NCBI RefSeq assembly: GCF_029962835.1
Contig: NC_080582.1
Location: 17,926,032-17,990,031 of the forward strand
Origin: Magnolia sinica
Taxonomy: Eukaryota; Streptophyta; Magnoliopsida; Magnoliales; Magnoliaceae
Direction of reading: 5' to 3'
Length of the DNA stretch: 64,000 bases
In this document: positions 36,125 to 46,588 of the stretch, in pieces
Layout: every line of letters begins with the position of its first letter
How positions within the stretch are numbered: the first letter of the stretch is position 1
Program-made: the position numbers and the translations under genes
Notes under the pieces: model-generated
Told to the model about the DNA's origin: nothing
Seen by the model: the letters and a program-made list of their open reading frames with translations, nothing else
Databases searched by the model: none

Positions 36125-36359
36125 TGTTAAGATTATGTTAACTTAAATTAAGGGATATTATTTTATGTATATATTTAGGAGATTTGTAATCCCTTCAATC
36201 AAGGGAATTAGATAGATCTTTATTTTATTTTTCTATAATTTAGGATCTAATTTAGGATCTTGATTTACTCTTGTAAGTTTATATATAGCAGTCTATTTTG
36301 ACTGTTAAAAATAACACACAGAGAAAAACATAGATTTTTCTATTAATTGATTTTTCTCA
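36125..36359 (+). repeat. 3' LTR of the copia element
   Basis: A 235-bp LTR starting TGTTAAGATT and ending TTTTTCTCA, with a single copy of the block that is doubled in the 5' LTR. Confidence 0.88.
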
Positions 36360-36800
36360 CCCACCGTGATACGTGTTGAACATCAACATCATGCATTTGA
36401 TGGGTCTCCCTTAAATTATGGGATATCCCAAAAATCAGCCGTATAATGAACTCAGGTGAGCCATATCATCTAAAATCATGTGAAGAAAAGCCTAAAACAT
36501 ATAAAAGCACTTGGTGGGGGCCACCTAAATTTTGGATGCAGACCACTCATCCAAGTGGGACACACATAATGGATGGGCTGGATTTGTGAACCACATCTCG
36601 GTGGACCCAATAAATGATTATGAATGTTTTAATGGGAGGGTAACCCCTCTCAGCTTTTGTATGTGGTGTGACCCACACAAATCATGTATTGAATTGACTT
36701 TTAGGACCGAGGCTTGTCATATAATGGTGCATCTAACTATGAAGTGGAAGTTTGACACGCATCATGGTGGGGCCCACACAGCTCAACTTCTTTGGAAGTT
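36360..36800. repeat. Right part of the GGGCCCAC-family repeat split by copia
   Basis: It runs parallel to 61450-61800: GAACATCAACAYCATGCATT, then TCATCCAAGTGGGACACACA, AATAAATGATTATGARTG, TTTTAATGGGAGGGTAACCC and GTATGTGGTGTG-CCCAC. It is non-coding and ends near GGTGGGGCCCACACA (about 36766-36780). Confidence 0.75.
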
Positions 36801-36884
36801 CCAGGAGGTCGACCGCGTAGCACAACACCAAAATCATAAATTTGCAACGGTTATGATTTTGGTTGAGAGATGTACAAGGGGCCT

Positions 36885-38362
36885 GTTGCCTATTTAAAAC
36901 GGTTTTAAACCGTGCCCGTGCCCGTGCCATAGCTAGGGAAATAGGCCAAGGGCGGGCTCTCCTCATCTCTCTTCATTTCGAAAACCTATCCCACCCTCAA
37001 TTTTTTTATTTTATTTTATTTATTATTATTTTTTTTAATCCATTGTTTTTCCATGGCAACGAGAGCAGAGCTCGGAGACGTTTCCAGCCGAAGATTCCGG
37101 CCAACTCGTAGGGTTTTGGAAGAATACTCCTCTTCCTTTTGCTCTTTCTGCCGTTTGTGTGTCAGATTTCGGCGGCGTTCTCCAGCGGAAGGAAGCAGAA
37201 CTGGCTGGAAATACTGTGCATTTGATCTTTTGATCTGAGATGAGAAGTCTAGAAGCTTCTTCCTGAGAATTTTCTCAACGTATTCTGCTTTTGGAGCTTG
37301 AAATCTGGTTGTTTTTCTTGCTTTGACGTTACCTTGTGCAGCGATTTCTAAGGTTTTGTAGCTGCATCGCTCGGTTTTTCTCCTGTTTCCGTGAGAAACC
37401 TCGTTCGGAAGGTGAAAGCGAGAGGTTTAGTCCTGTTTTTGCTTGGAACATCAATTTTTTCTGATTTTCTGAATTTATTTTTTTTGGGTGTTTCTAGGCT
37501 CAGAATCGACTGTCTTGACTGATTTCTAGGGTTTTGTTTTGGAACCTGTTCACGATTCGTCGATTTCTTTGCTTTTTGTAAGAAATCTCGTTTCTCGACG
37601 CGAATGCCAGCGATTTCCTGGTATTGTCCTTGAAATCCTGTGTAAAAATCGGTTATCGGATTATCCTGTTGTTCGAAGCTTGGAATCTGCGGTTCGGAGA
37701 GATTTCGAGGGTAAGTTTCTGTCTGCCATTCTCCTATATCTTCGATTTGTTTGGTAGATCTCGTTTTGGATGCTGAATGTGAGCAATCTCTTGCGTTCGT
37801 GTCCTCCGGCATTTGCGAGTTTCAGTTTCCATGAGAAATCCGGTTTCGAGTGCCAAATGCGGGTGATTTTCTGCTGTTATTCTTCAAGTACTGTTAATGA
37901 TCGACAAGATCGTCACTTATGCAGCTATCTTTGATTTGATTGAGCTCAGACAGCCGAAATAGAGGTTTTTAGCTTCTTAAAGGGTTAGCGCTGGCATCTT
38001 TAGCTGTTCTTTTCCAGCAAATTCCATCAAAAAATCATCTGCGGATAGCTTTTCTCTCCTTGTATATCTGGAAGTTTCTAAAATCAGCCTTTTTGCTTGT
38101 TTCCTAAGCAACAGCTTCCTTGAAATCTCTGTTTATGAAGCAATCTCACCATTCCTCTGGCACAGCAAAGAGCGAACACTCTAAAGGTTGGAGTATTTTT
38201 AAAAATCTTTTTCGTGTTTTTGAGCTTCTCTCCTTCTTGAAATCTCTGGAAAATCAAGAAATCAACATATCTGCTTCGGTGAATGGTTAGTGTTGAGAAT
38301 CTTCCGCCAATCTGAAAATCCTGGAAACAATCCATTAATGGCAGCCTAGCATTTGCCAACTA
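36885..38362 (+). promoter_or_regulatory. Putative promoter and long T-rich leader of the IRK-like pseudogene
   Basis: A TATTTAAA box lies at about 36890-36897, followed by a pyrimidine-rich leader and 1.3 kb without a convincing frame. The T-rich stretch with short GTTTTG, TTTCTT and GATTTC blocks looks like a plant 5' leader or intron. Four loosely related blocks starting GAGAAACCTCGTT, AAGAAATCTCGTT, TAGATCTCGTTTT and GAGAAATCCGGTT lie near 37392, 37578, 37757 and 37832, suggesting internal duplication. The link to the pseudogene is inferred from position and strand. Confidence 0.4.
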
Positions 38363-39700
38363 GTGACTAGAATGAGAAAGGTAATGAAGCTCTTCGCCCT
38401 TCTTTTCTTTCTTCCAGCTCTTCTCCGATCAGAAGATCCAACTCTCAATGATGATGTCCTTGGACTGATCATCTTCAAGGCCGATCTCAAAGATCCGGAT
38501 GTTAAGCTGGACTCTTGGAATGAAGATGACAACTATCCTTGCAACTGGGTTGGTGTGAAATGCAACCCTAGGATGACCCAGGTCTCTGAACTCGACCTTG
38601 ATGGATTCTCTCTATCTGTTGGATTGGCTGAGGCCTTGTCCAGCTCCAATTCCTTTGTCGATTATCCCTTGTAAAGAACAATTTCACTGGAAGTTTAAAC
38701 CCTGAGCTTGCCCACCTTAGGAGCTTGCAATCAATTGACCTCAGCGAGAACAGTCTCTCTGGAATCATTCTGGAGGAGTTCTTTCAACAATGTCAGTCTC
38801 TCCGGGTTATCTCACTCGCGAAGAACAGTTTCTCGGTCGTGATCCTCCCCAGTTTGGGCTTGTGCTCGACGCTTGCAGCACTTCTCATCAAATCGGCTTT
38901 CAGGTCAGTTGCCAGACGGGCTATGGTCTCTGAATGGTCTTAGATCACTTGATCTCTCAAGTAATTCTCTGACCACGGAGATTCCAAAAGGATCCAATGG
39001 TTGTTCAATCTAAGAATGATAAGCTTAAGGAAGAACCAGCTTACTGGGCAGTTACGGATGACATTGGAGGCTGTTTACTTCTAAAGTCACTGGATTTCAG
39101 TGAGAATTCACTATCTGGGACCCTTCCAGATTCAATGCAGAATCTCGCAATGTGCAGTTCTTTGAGCTTACATACGAATTCATTCTCAGGAGAAGTTCCA
39201 TCATGGATTGGAGATATGAGAAACTTGGAGTCTTTGGATCTGTCGGACAATGGATTTTCAGGCAGCATTCCTGATTCATTGGGAAACCTAATGACGCTGA
39301 AGATGTTGAACTTTTCTGGAAACAGATTGACTGGGAGATTGCCAGAGTCAATTGTCAATTGCAGAAGCCTATTGGAAGTTGATTTTAGCCGGAATTCGTT
39401 GATGGGGAATCTTCCTGCATGGTTATTCGAATTGGGTTTGCAAAGGATTTCACTTTCACACAACAATTTAAGTGGGTTGATTGAAAATCCTCCTACTGGG
39501 TCGTTGGAGGCATTGCATGAGAACCTTAAGACCTTGGATTTATCAGGAAACCTATTTTCTGGAAAAATTCTGTCCGACATTGGGGTTTTTAGTAACTTGT
39601 AGCTGTTGAATATGTCTGGGAATTCTCTTGTGGGTGCAGTTTCCAGCAAGCATTGGGGAATTGAAGGCTGTGGATGCTATTGATTTAAGCAAGAACATTT
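38363..39700 (+). pseudogene. LRR receptor-like kinase fragment, IRK/PXC2-like
   Basis: The N-terminus has a signal-peptide-like hydrophobic stretch (LFALLFFLPALL), then the LRR cap: DDVLGLIIFKADLKDP, a SWNEDD motif and the Cys pair of PCNWVGVKCNP. This matches the IRK/PXC2 group of plasma-membrane receptor kinases of meristem and vascular tissue. Leucine-rich repeats follow in about three frames: one up to about 38660, one about 38690-38900, and the longest at 38997-39602 with about eight repeats of the form L-LS-N-FSG-IP. Frameshifts lie near 38660 and 38900, and a stop at 39601-39603 sits within clear homology that continues to about 39698. The rest of the LRR domain, the membrane span and the kinase domain are absent; the copy stops at a CA microsatellite. 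It covers roughly the first half of a protein of about 970 residues and cannot signal. Confidence 0.88.
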
Positions 39701-39701
39701 C

Positions 39702-39725
39702 CCACACACACACACACACACACAC
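39702..39725. repeat. CA microsatellite at the end of the IRK-like fragment
   Basis: (CA)n of about 24 bp directly at the point where receptor-kinase homology ends. Confidence 0.9.
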
Positions 39726-40042
39726 TTTCACTTAAAAACCAAACAATCTAACCACTAGGCTAACAGCATATTAGCTGTTACTTCTCTGTTTCTAATTAAT
39801 TTGAATTAATTAGATTTCCGGACCAAAATGGACCAAGCATGCCTGACCATCTGGACCGAACTGCCCATAAAAAAGGGGCAATTTCTGGTCTGGGTTTTAA
39901 AATATTGATACTAATGATGCAGTTTCCACTGAGGATGATACATGAACCATTGACATCATCAATATCTTGAACCATTGGCATCATCTATCTTTTCTCATTC
40001 AGATGCACTTATTACTCTGTTTTTTCATGCTTGGGAGTTCAG
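39726..40042. other. Spacer between gene fragments
   Basis: About 300 bp of AT-rich non-coding DNA. The right end (TTGGGAGTTCAG) works as an intron acceptor before the first enolase exon, so part of it may be enolase intron. Confidence 0.5.
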
Positions 40043-40629
40043 GAGAATAAAGAAGGCCTTGAGTTGCTCAAGATTGCCATTGCCAAAGCAGGCTATACAG
40101 GAAAAGTGAGTCTTCTTTGTTCGGCTATTCTGTTTTCATTTATAAATAAGTTGAAAGAATTTTCATTTCTCTTCAAGAGAGACATAGAAGCCATAAAAAC
40201 TTGCGTCTTTTTTCCTTATAGGTTGTTATTGGAATGGATGTTGCCGCTTCTGAATTTTATGGCACTGATAAAACCTATGATCTGAACTTCAAAGAAGAGG
40301 TATGTTTTCTTCTTTTTTCTGCAACTCTGATGGCCAGAAGTTGCAGTGTGATGACACATAATTGAATTCATGTTGTATCGGTTTCAGTTTGTGACTTCCA
40401 ATTAATTTTTTTTTTTTGGTTTTCATTCATCACAGAAAAATGACTGGTCGCAGAAGATATCAGGAAATGCTTTAAAAGATCTCTACAAATCATTTGTGGC
40501 TGAGTATCCAATTGTATCAATAGAAGACCTGTTTGATCAAGATGAATGGGAGCATTGCTCCAAGTTAACCTGTGAGATTGGAGACGAGTACAGATAATGG
40601 GGGATGACCTCTTGGTCACCAACCCAAAG
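40043..40629 (+). pseudogene. Enolase gene fragment, three exons
   Basis: Three exons of cytosolic enolase (2-phosphoglycerate to phosphoenolpyruvate) are kept in order with GT...AG introns. Exon 1 (40043-40105) reads ENKEGLELLKIAIAKAGYTG; exon 2 (40222-40299) has [11 protein letters not shown]; exon 3 (40436-40629) has [21 protein letters not shown] and ends GDDLLVTNPK. The three Mg ligands of the family (Asp in GMD, Glu in SIED, Asp in GDD) remain. Exon 3 has a one-base frameshift just before the IMGDDL stretch, and IEDPFDQ has become IEDLFDQ. Upstream and downstream exons are absent, so this is about a quarter of a protein of about 445 residues. Retained introns show a DNA-level copy rather than a retrocopy. 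Confidence 0.9.
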
Positions 40630-41916
40630 GTTAGCTCTGGTAACTCTTTATTTTTTATTTTTTATTTTTTATTTTTGATTTTTCCTTTCTTTTCATTTTG
40701 GTAGAAATCATGAATGGTACTTGTCCAGTGTTTTTATAGTAATAAAGAAGCACATGGAAAATCTTTTGGCTAATGGTTATAGGTTGTTTATTTCATTCCT
40801 TAAGAGTTAATGCATATGAGAAATAGAATCATCAATGCATCCAAGAAAGGTCTTAACTAGTTCCAATCATATTAGCATAGCTAAGAACTGATCACCTACA
40901 CTCGTAGAATAAGTTATGATGCAGTCCCATCTTTTATGATGTCATTATCATGCAAATGGTAGGCCATCGTGAAGATCACATAGCACAGAAATCAGGCTGG
41001 TCCACTCATCAGGTAGCCCGTCTGACTCAACATGCAGGGTGTGGCCCAACTGATGTGTGGATTCGCCTTATTTTTCGAAGTGGGTGATCTTCAAGATGGA
41101 GCCTACCATTTTCCATGGTGCAGATATCCTACACGTGCAGATATCCTACACAAAATTGGATGGGATGACAGGTTATCTGTAGGCAGCTGTAGGTGATCAG
41201 TCCTCTAGCATAACTATTTGAAGTGGATTGTCACAGGTTTTGTAAGGACACTCCTTTTTGCATAAACTGCCATGTCCAACATGTGTATAGAAAGTACAGC
41301 AGCATATCCGTTAGGCAAAAACTTTTATTGTCTTTCTTCCATTTGGTAGTTAGTACTCATTATATAGTTTTAGAAAAATCCAACTTATAGTTACCTTCGT
41401 TAGCATTAGTATTGAAAGATTGAGATCCACATCACAAGCATTGTTACTTTCAAGTTGATCTTGAAAGGACTGAAATGTGAGAGTTCTTCCTCATTATGAA
41501 TACTAGGAATTGCCATTGGAATTTTTTCAATATCTTCTTGTTTAAACTCTGTTTGGAATTCAATTCACTTGTGCATCTGAAAGGAGGCTAAAATGTTCAA
41601 GTGCTACTTGTTTTAGCACTTCTCTTCTATATATGGTAGAGGAGTTTATGATCCTTGAACCCATGTTATGGACAATATTTCCAGGTTTCAGTATTGTATA
41701 GTTGACACCCATGGTTCAGTGATCCAAGACATGGACCCCTTGTATGGAAAGAATTGATCAGGAGACTGTTCAACTCCCAATTCATCAAGATGTTGTAAAC
41801 TTGTAATTCATTACTGCTACATGCCTGAGATAATGCATCAGCTGGTATCAGAAAACCACATAGATGCTGACTTCTTTTCCATTTCTTGCTTAATTAAATT
41901 AACATTAAGAGCGTTG
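40630..41916. other. Spacer between enolase and copper-ATPase fragments
   Basis: No gene is seen. GTTAGC at 40630 is the donor end of an enolase intron. About 40960-41200 has GTGGCCCAACTGATGTGTGG and related blocks of the GGGCCCAC repeat family. The rest is AT-rich intron-like sequence. Confidence 0.45.
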
Positions 41917-43096
41917 AATCCTTATTTCTGCTTGGGAAGTATTTAGAGGGATTGGCTAAGGGGAAGATATCTGAGGCCATTGCCAAGCTTGATTTGGCAC
42001 CTGAAATAGCAACGTTATTGACTTTTGATGGAGAAGGCAATGTGATAAATGAACAAGAGATTGATAGTAGATTGATACAAAAGAATGATGTGATCAAAAT
42101 AACGCCTGGTGGTAAGGTTGCTTCTGACGGTTTTGTTATATGGGGGCAGAGCCATGTTAATGAGAGTATGATAACAGGAGAGGCAAGGCCTGTTGCGAAG
42201 AGGAAGGGCGATGGTGTGATCGGCGGGACCGTTAATGAAAATGGGGTGTTGCATGTTCAAGCCACACATGTTGGATCGGAGAGTGCTCTCTCACAAATTG
42301 TCCGCCTTGTTGAATCGGCGCAGATGGCCAAAGCTCCTGTACAGAAGTTTGCAGATAGGATCTCGATGTATTTTGTGCCTCTTGTAAGTGCATATTCTTT
42401 TTCACGCCTTTTCCATGCATGAGTGTCTCAGATCCCATATGCACAGCTGTGCATGACATGGATGGAGCATCCATATCGTCTATCAGGTGGGCCCCAACAC
42501 ATAAATGGGACCACTAGAACAACTTGGGCCCACTTTATCTTATCCATTCACTTGTTTCATTAATTATGTGCCATCAAATGAGTGGACCCAATTCATACTT
42601 CTGTCAAGGCATCTAAAAATGGGGCCTACCTGTGGCTATACATGTGTTAAATTAGAAAACTTCTAGTTATTAAGTTGCATTATATGTTGAATTTTCTCAC
42701 AATGATGCAAGGTGAAAAGAAGAGTGAGAAGCTTGCAGAGGATGGTTTCAATGCATTTAAAAACACAATGAGAATTAGTTCAAAACAATTAAGGTCCACT
42801 TATTGGCTCAAGTTGAATTGTTCCTCTTTTAACTTCTATAGGTCATTATTCTCGCATTTTGCACTTGGCTAGCCTGGTTTTTAGCTGGAAAGTTGGATGG
42901 CTACCCGAAATCTTGGATACCATCTTCCATGGATAGCTTTCAGCTTGCTCTTCAATTTGGCATCTCTGTTATGGTGATAGCCTGCCCCTGTGCCCTGGGT
43001 CTTGCAACTCCAACGGCTGTGATGGTTGGTACTGGTGTTGGTGCTTCTCAAGGTGTGTTGATCAAAGGGGGGCAAGCCTTAGAGAGTGCACATAAG
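41917..43096 (+). pseudogene. Copper-transporting P1B ATPase fragment, HMA5-like, two exons
   Basis: Exon 1 (about 41917-42383) begins LFLLGKYLEGLAKGKISEAI and covers the actuator domain, with the dephosphorylation motif TGE in MITGEARPV, ending ISMYFVPL before GTAAGT. Exon 2 (42842-43096) has [18 protein letters not shown] and the metal-pore motif CPC in [13 protein letters not shown], ending at AHK before GTAGGC. Wording and splice sites match HMA5-type Cu+ pumps. The N-terminal metal-binding domains, the DKTGT phosphorylation domain and the nucleotide domain are missing, so it cannot pump. Both exons are open, with no stops or frameshifts, so the copy is young or was recently under constraint. 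The intron holds GGGCCC-rich repeat sequence (about 42424-42660). Confidence 0.9.
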
Positions 43097-43213
43097 GTAG
43101 GCATGAATGATCGATATCTAATTCTTGATTTCTTTCTATTACACTTTGAAATTGAAATGTTATCAGCAACCACTTGAATCATGCAACCTTTCGACTATTT
43201 CTTGCACAACAGT

Positions 43214-43344
43214 TCAACTGTTTGTACTACTGTCTATCTGAAAGTGGAAAGGATGTGCTCCATTTCCAAATGCAATGTATGAAGTATGCACTTGATGCGG
43301 AAATGATTGACAATTCACCGCCTGATGCTCCTCATGCTGAACAG
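43214..43344 (+). pseudogene. Orphan exon of an unidentified gene
   Basis: A frame bounded by an acceptor-like CTTGCACAACAG and a donor GAACAG-GTAGCA encodes about 43 residues: FNCLYYCLSESGKDVLHFQM, then QCMKYALDAEMIDNSPPDAP and HAEQ. Its protein-like composition and good splice borders suggest a real exon, like its neighbours. I do not recognise the family. It does not match the DKTGT exon expected next in an HMA5 gene, so it probably comes from another locus. The strand agrees with all surrounding fragments. Confidence 0.5.
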
Positions 43345-44375
43345 GTAGCACCTTGATCTATTTTTGTTAGACACAGTATTAAAACACATTATCCTTCATA
43401 TTTTTGAGTCAATTGAGTAAAATGGCTGGTTCGTTGTATCTTGGATGTTCAGTTGACATCAGTCTAAATGGGCGTCCAATGCCAATTGAAATATTAATTG
43501 CCGTATGGGGGTCATTGTTGGGATTAGGGGTTCTTGTCTTAGCTGATGAGTTTTGCAGGTTGTGTATCTGATGGGTTGTCTTGAGTCTGGACTACTCCAT
43601 ATCAAAGACTTTTAGATTGATAAATTATTAATGATATCTTGTCTCTAAAAAAAATTGAAGTTCTTTTCTGTTTCTTTTTCCTCCCTTCGCCATGAATTTT
43701 AGTAATGTTTTGCACATGGTTTCTTTCATAGGCTGTTTCTTTGGAATCTGGTTTTAGTTAAATTATAGCGGCAATTTCCTTGCTCATGTGTCTGGAAATA
43801 CTGTTGTGTCGGAACTCATATATTAAGATCTGAAGTGTCCAATTTATCTTTTGCTTTTTTCATGTTTCTCTTTGCGATTGATGAATTTTGGCTGAGTTTC
43901 TGCAAATGTGTTTTTCTATTGTGCTGGTTTAATTAATGGCAACTAGAGGAGGTATAGATAGTTGGGCTTCTGATGGTGGAAATGGCTGTAATTTATCAGT
44001 CCTGAGTGTTGGTAATATGCATTTTATTCACTTCCCACTGAGCCAACTTTCTTGGAAAAAACATATGGTAATATGCATTTTAAATTCTAGTTATATTCAC
44101 TTCCCACTAACCCAACTTGCAGGCATCCAAACAGGCCCTTAGTAATTTTCTTTTAAATGCTTTAAATTCTTGATATGAAAATCTACTACTAGCTTCTCCA
44201 CGTGCAGAAATGAATGGTAAACCCTGAATCTCTCATATGCCAAAAATGAATTTTGCGTATCGATGTGTTTATTCTTATTTAATGAGTGGTGTAGTTTTTG
44301 ACCAGAATCTTAGATTTGTTTGCTGAATTTTCTATTGACTGCTAATATTTATGTTGCGGCTTCACATAACAACAG
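43345..44375. other. Intron-like spacer before the MOR1 fragment
   Basis: T-rich, intron-like sequence without a convincing exon. CACTTCCCACTRACCCAACTT-like stretches occur twice (about 44028 and 44098). The acceptor AACAACAG ends at 44375. Confidence 0.45.
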
Positions 44376-44776
44376 CAAGAACTTGCTGCAGTGTTCAAGA
44401 AAATCGGTGACAAGCAGACTTACTCCATTGGTCTATATGAACTCTATCGTATCACCCAATTATACCCAAAGGTAACACATGCATGTGTGGCGGGTGTGTT
44501 TTGTGGTGTTTTCGAGATTCTTTACTCACTTGTTTATTCATTTGGGATTGTTACAATCTAGGAAAGGAGAACTATTTCTCATTTTTAGGGCGTCTGTTTT
44601 CTTTTTTCCCTTTTTGCTTTTCAGTAAATTTATGTAGAAGCTTGCGCACTAAGTATGAGTTTAGTAATTTGCCAAACATCTTTTCATTTTATGTTGTTAC
44701 AGGTTGATATATCTGCTCAGCTTCAGAATGTGATTGAGGCATTTCACACATATATAAGAGATGGGCTAGCACAGGA
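44376..44776 (+). pseudogene. MOR1 (XMAP215/ch-TOG family) fragment, two exons
   Basis: Exon 1 (44376-44471) encodes QELAAVFKKIGDKQTYSIGL and YELYRITQLYPK; exon 2 (44703 to about 44776) encodes VDISAQLQNVIEAFHTYIRD and GLAQ. This is the C-terminal-proximal part of plant MOR1/GEM1, the large TOG-domain protein that promotes microtubule growth. The 231-bp intron has GT and ACAG borders. Homology stops after GLAQ, where the parent continues with a MEKNAAAGR-like stretch. It represents only about 55 of roughly 2000 residues. Like the other fragments it is on the plus strand and keeps its intron. Confidence 0.85.
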
Positions 44777-44921
44777 TAGGAGAGACCTCTTGCTTATTTC
44801 CATGCTTACCCTCCTGGGGGTATGGAATAATGAATGCAAAAGTCATTATAGAGACAGCAATGTTATGCCAATAAAAATAAATAAAGGAAATAAAGATAGG
44901 TGCTGCAGACCATTATCTAAA

Positions 44922-45000
44922 CACTACAACAATATAGGGTATTGGCAACGCTTCTTAAACGTGTTTTTGCCGGCACCCAGAACATAGCGCCAGCAAAAGT
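44922..45000 (+). mobile_element. CACTA-type transposon left terminus
   Basis: CACTACAACAATATAGGGTA followed by TTGGCAACGC and TTTTGCCGGC resembles the terminal and subterminal sequence of plant CACTA (En/Spm) elements. The extent to the right is unclear. The CACTA-type right end at 46493 does not share a 3-bp flank with it. Confidence 0.5.
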
Positions 45001-45601
45001 CGATAGTATAAAACAAACATGAATATCTTCTTTTGTAAAAGCTTAATCATTATCATCATCAAACCTGAGTCCCTTGAAGTATGCAATTAGTCTAAAAGTT
45101 CTGCTTATGGAAAATAGTTGTATGTAGCACTGTTTTAAAACCCAGACTGGACTGGATTGTCGGATCATGTTTGGAATGAAACTGGCAATCATGGCTGTCC
45201 AGGTCACCATAAAATGAAATGCAACTAAATCAGTCAAGCCTTAAACCAGCAAACTTCTACTTGAAAATCAAATGCTCTAATTATTACATTTTGACAGTTG
45301 TACAGATCAGTTGTTTGATTTGAATTGTATTCTTTTGTGTGCATTTACATTTTTAAGCTAATTGAGTGCATTTCATCGCTTCTTGCTGCAAGGTTTGTGG
45401 ATTTTTATTTATTTTTTTAAATTCTGTTTTCTTTTTATCATTTGTTTGGTATGTATGGCTTTCACACTTCACTGACTTCCTTTTGATGATTGATTGTTGT
45501 GGTGTTTACACCATTACTTGTTATTGCATTCTTGACTGTTTCTTTCATAAAATTGACACTACCACCTTCCCTAGTACATTGCAATTGTATTCTCGGTAAG
45601 T

Positions 45602-45659
<58 letters not shown>

Positions 45660-46230
45660 ATGGGACCAGGTGGGCTCCTTCATCTAACAGTGTTGAGTAC
45701 TTGCATATTTCTGTAGTGTGTTTGTGTATCAACGTAAGAAAGATGTATTACTATATTTTTTCTTCTCAGACTAGTTTTTACTTCCATTACTGTGTTTTCT
45801 ATAAGGATGCTTTTCTTTCCCAATTATCCGACATATGACATGTCAGCTAGTAGATCCAGACTGTTTATTTAGTGGGCCCTAACTCTAGATGCCTCTCTGT
45901 AGCAGGATTTTCCTGCTTGTGGCAAGTAGAGGACTAGGCCTTGGACAGATGCATCATGTTTCTGCAATTTGAATAGGTATCAGCTGAGCATCCAACCCAT
46001 ATGTGCTTTTATACCAATTTACAACATTTGAACATGGGCCCATGGGGCCCAATAGGCAAGATATTGTGGAAAGCTCTTTTGAAGGCAATGTTGTTGTGCA
46101 TTTGGGCTGAAAGGGACTCACAGATTTTAGTGATAGAAATGCATCTTTCTTTTTTTCGTGCATGTGAATGATATAAAGCATCATAATTCAAGGTGCTTAT
46201 AATATGGGTCCGATGAATTAATAACTGGGA
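45000..46230. other. Non-coding stretch with GA microsatellite
   Basis: No gene is recognised. It contains the long GA run at 45605-45657 and GGGCCC-rich repeat traces near 45870 and 46035-46050. Confidence 0.5.
45605..45657. repeat. GA microsatellite
   Basis: About 53 bp of uninterrupted (GA)n. Confidence 0.97.
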
Positions 46231-46284
46231 TTATGTGATTTGTGGCACTGCTGTGATTCTGTGATTCTTTTTTTTTTTTTGGGT

Positions 46285-46493
46285 TTAGAACCATTCCTAA
46301 ATAATAAAAAATAATGTTCTAGAAATTGAAATTTTGTGATGGTTTTCAACCGACCCTAATTTTTTGCTATGCCATATTTTAGGAATGGTAAATTTAAAAT
46401 TTTGGAACGGTTTTGCAACCATCCCTAATTTTTTGCGATGCCCTATTTGGCCACAGTTTAAAACTGTTCCTAAAGAGGAATTTTGGTGTAGTG
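46285..46493 (-). mobile_element. CACTA-type transposon right terminus
   Basis: The stretch ends AATTTTGGTGTAGTG, which read in reverse is CACTACACCAAAATT, a typical En/Spm tip. Inside are subterminal repeats of the form ACGGTTTTGCAACCATCCCT followed by AATTTTTTGCGATGCC. No transposase is seen. Confidence 0.6.
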
Positions 46494-46588
46494 AGTACTT
46501 GATGCATATGTTGATTACGACATTTAATTTGTTTTGAATTGGATATGTACCTGTCATGCATGGATAACTGTTTACAAGTCATAGTCGG

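Larger units (their letters stand above)
31492..36359 (+). mobile_element. Ty1/copia LTR retrotransposon, broken (fossil)
   Basis: This 4868-bp element has LTRs at 31492-31797 and 36125-36359 and a perfect 5-bp target duplication CCCAC (31487-31491 and 36360-36364). The initiator-Met primer site TGGTATCAGAGC follows the left LTR, and the purine tract GAGGGGGAG precedes the right one. The gene order is that of copia: gag with a CCHC knuckle (about 31860-32760), protease (about 32980-33200), integrase (about 33360-34100), reverse transcriptase with a YVDD motif (about 34600-35330), and RNase H (about 35550-36110). The coding region is interrupted roughly eight times. LTR divergence of a few percent makes it older than the neighbouring Athila. 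I could not fix the lineage within copia. Confidence 0.92.

Noticed and set aside
36896-36940. Near-palindrome ACGGTTTTAAACCGT followed by CTAG, resembling a Helitron 3' end just before the gene-fragment cluster
   Set aside because: The stem has almost no loop, the spacing to CTAG is too long, and the place reads better as a TATTTAAA promoter with leader. It would also lie on the wrong side for a plus-strand Helitron.
44922-46493. One CACTA element spanning both CACTA-like tips
   Set aside because: The 3-bp flanks differ (AAA against AGT) and the subterminal repeats are of different types, so two elements are more likely.
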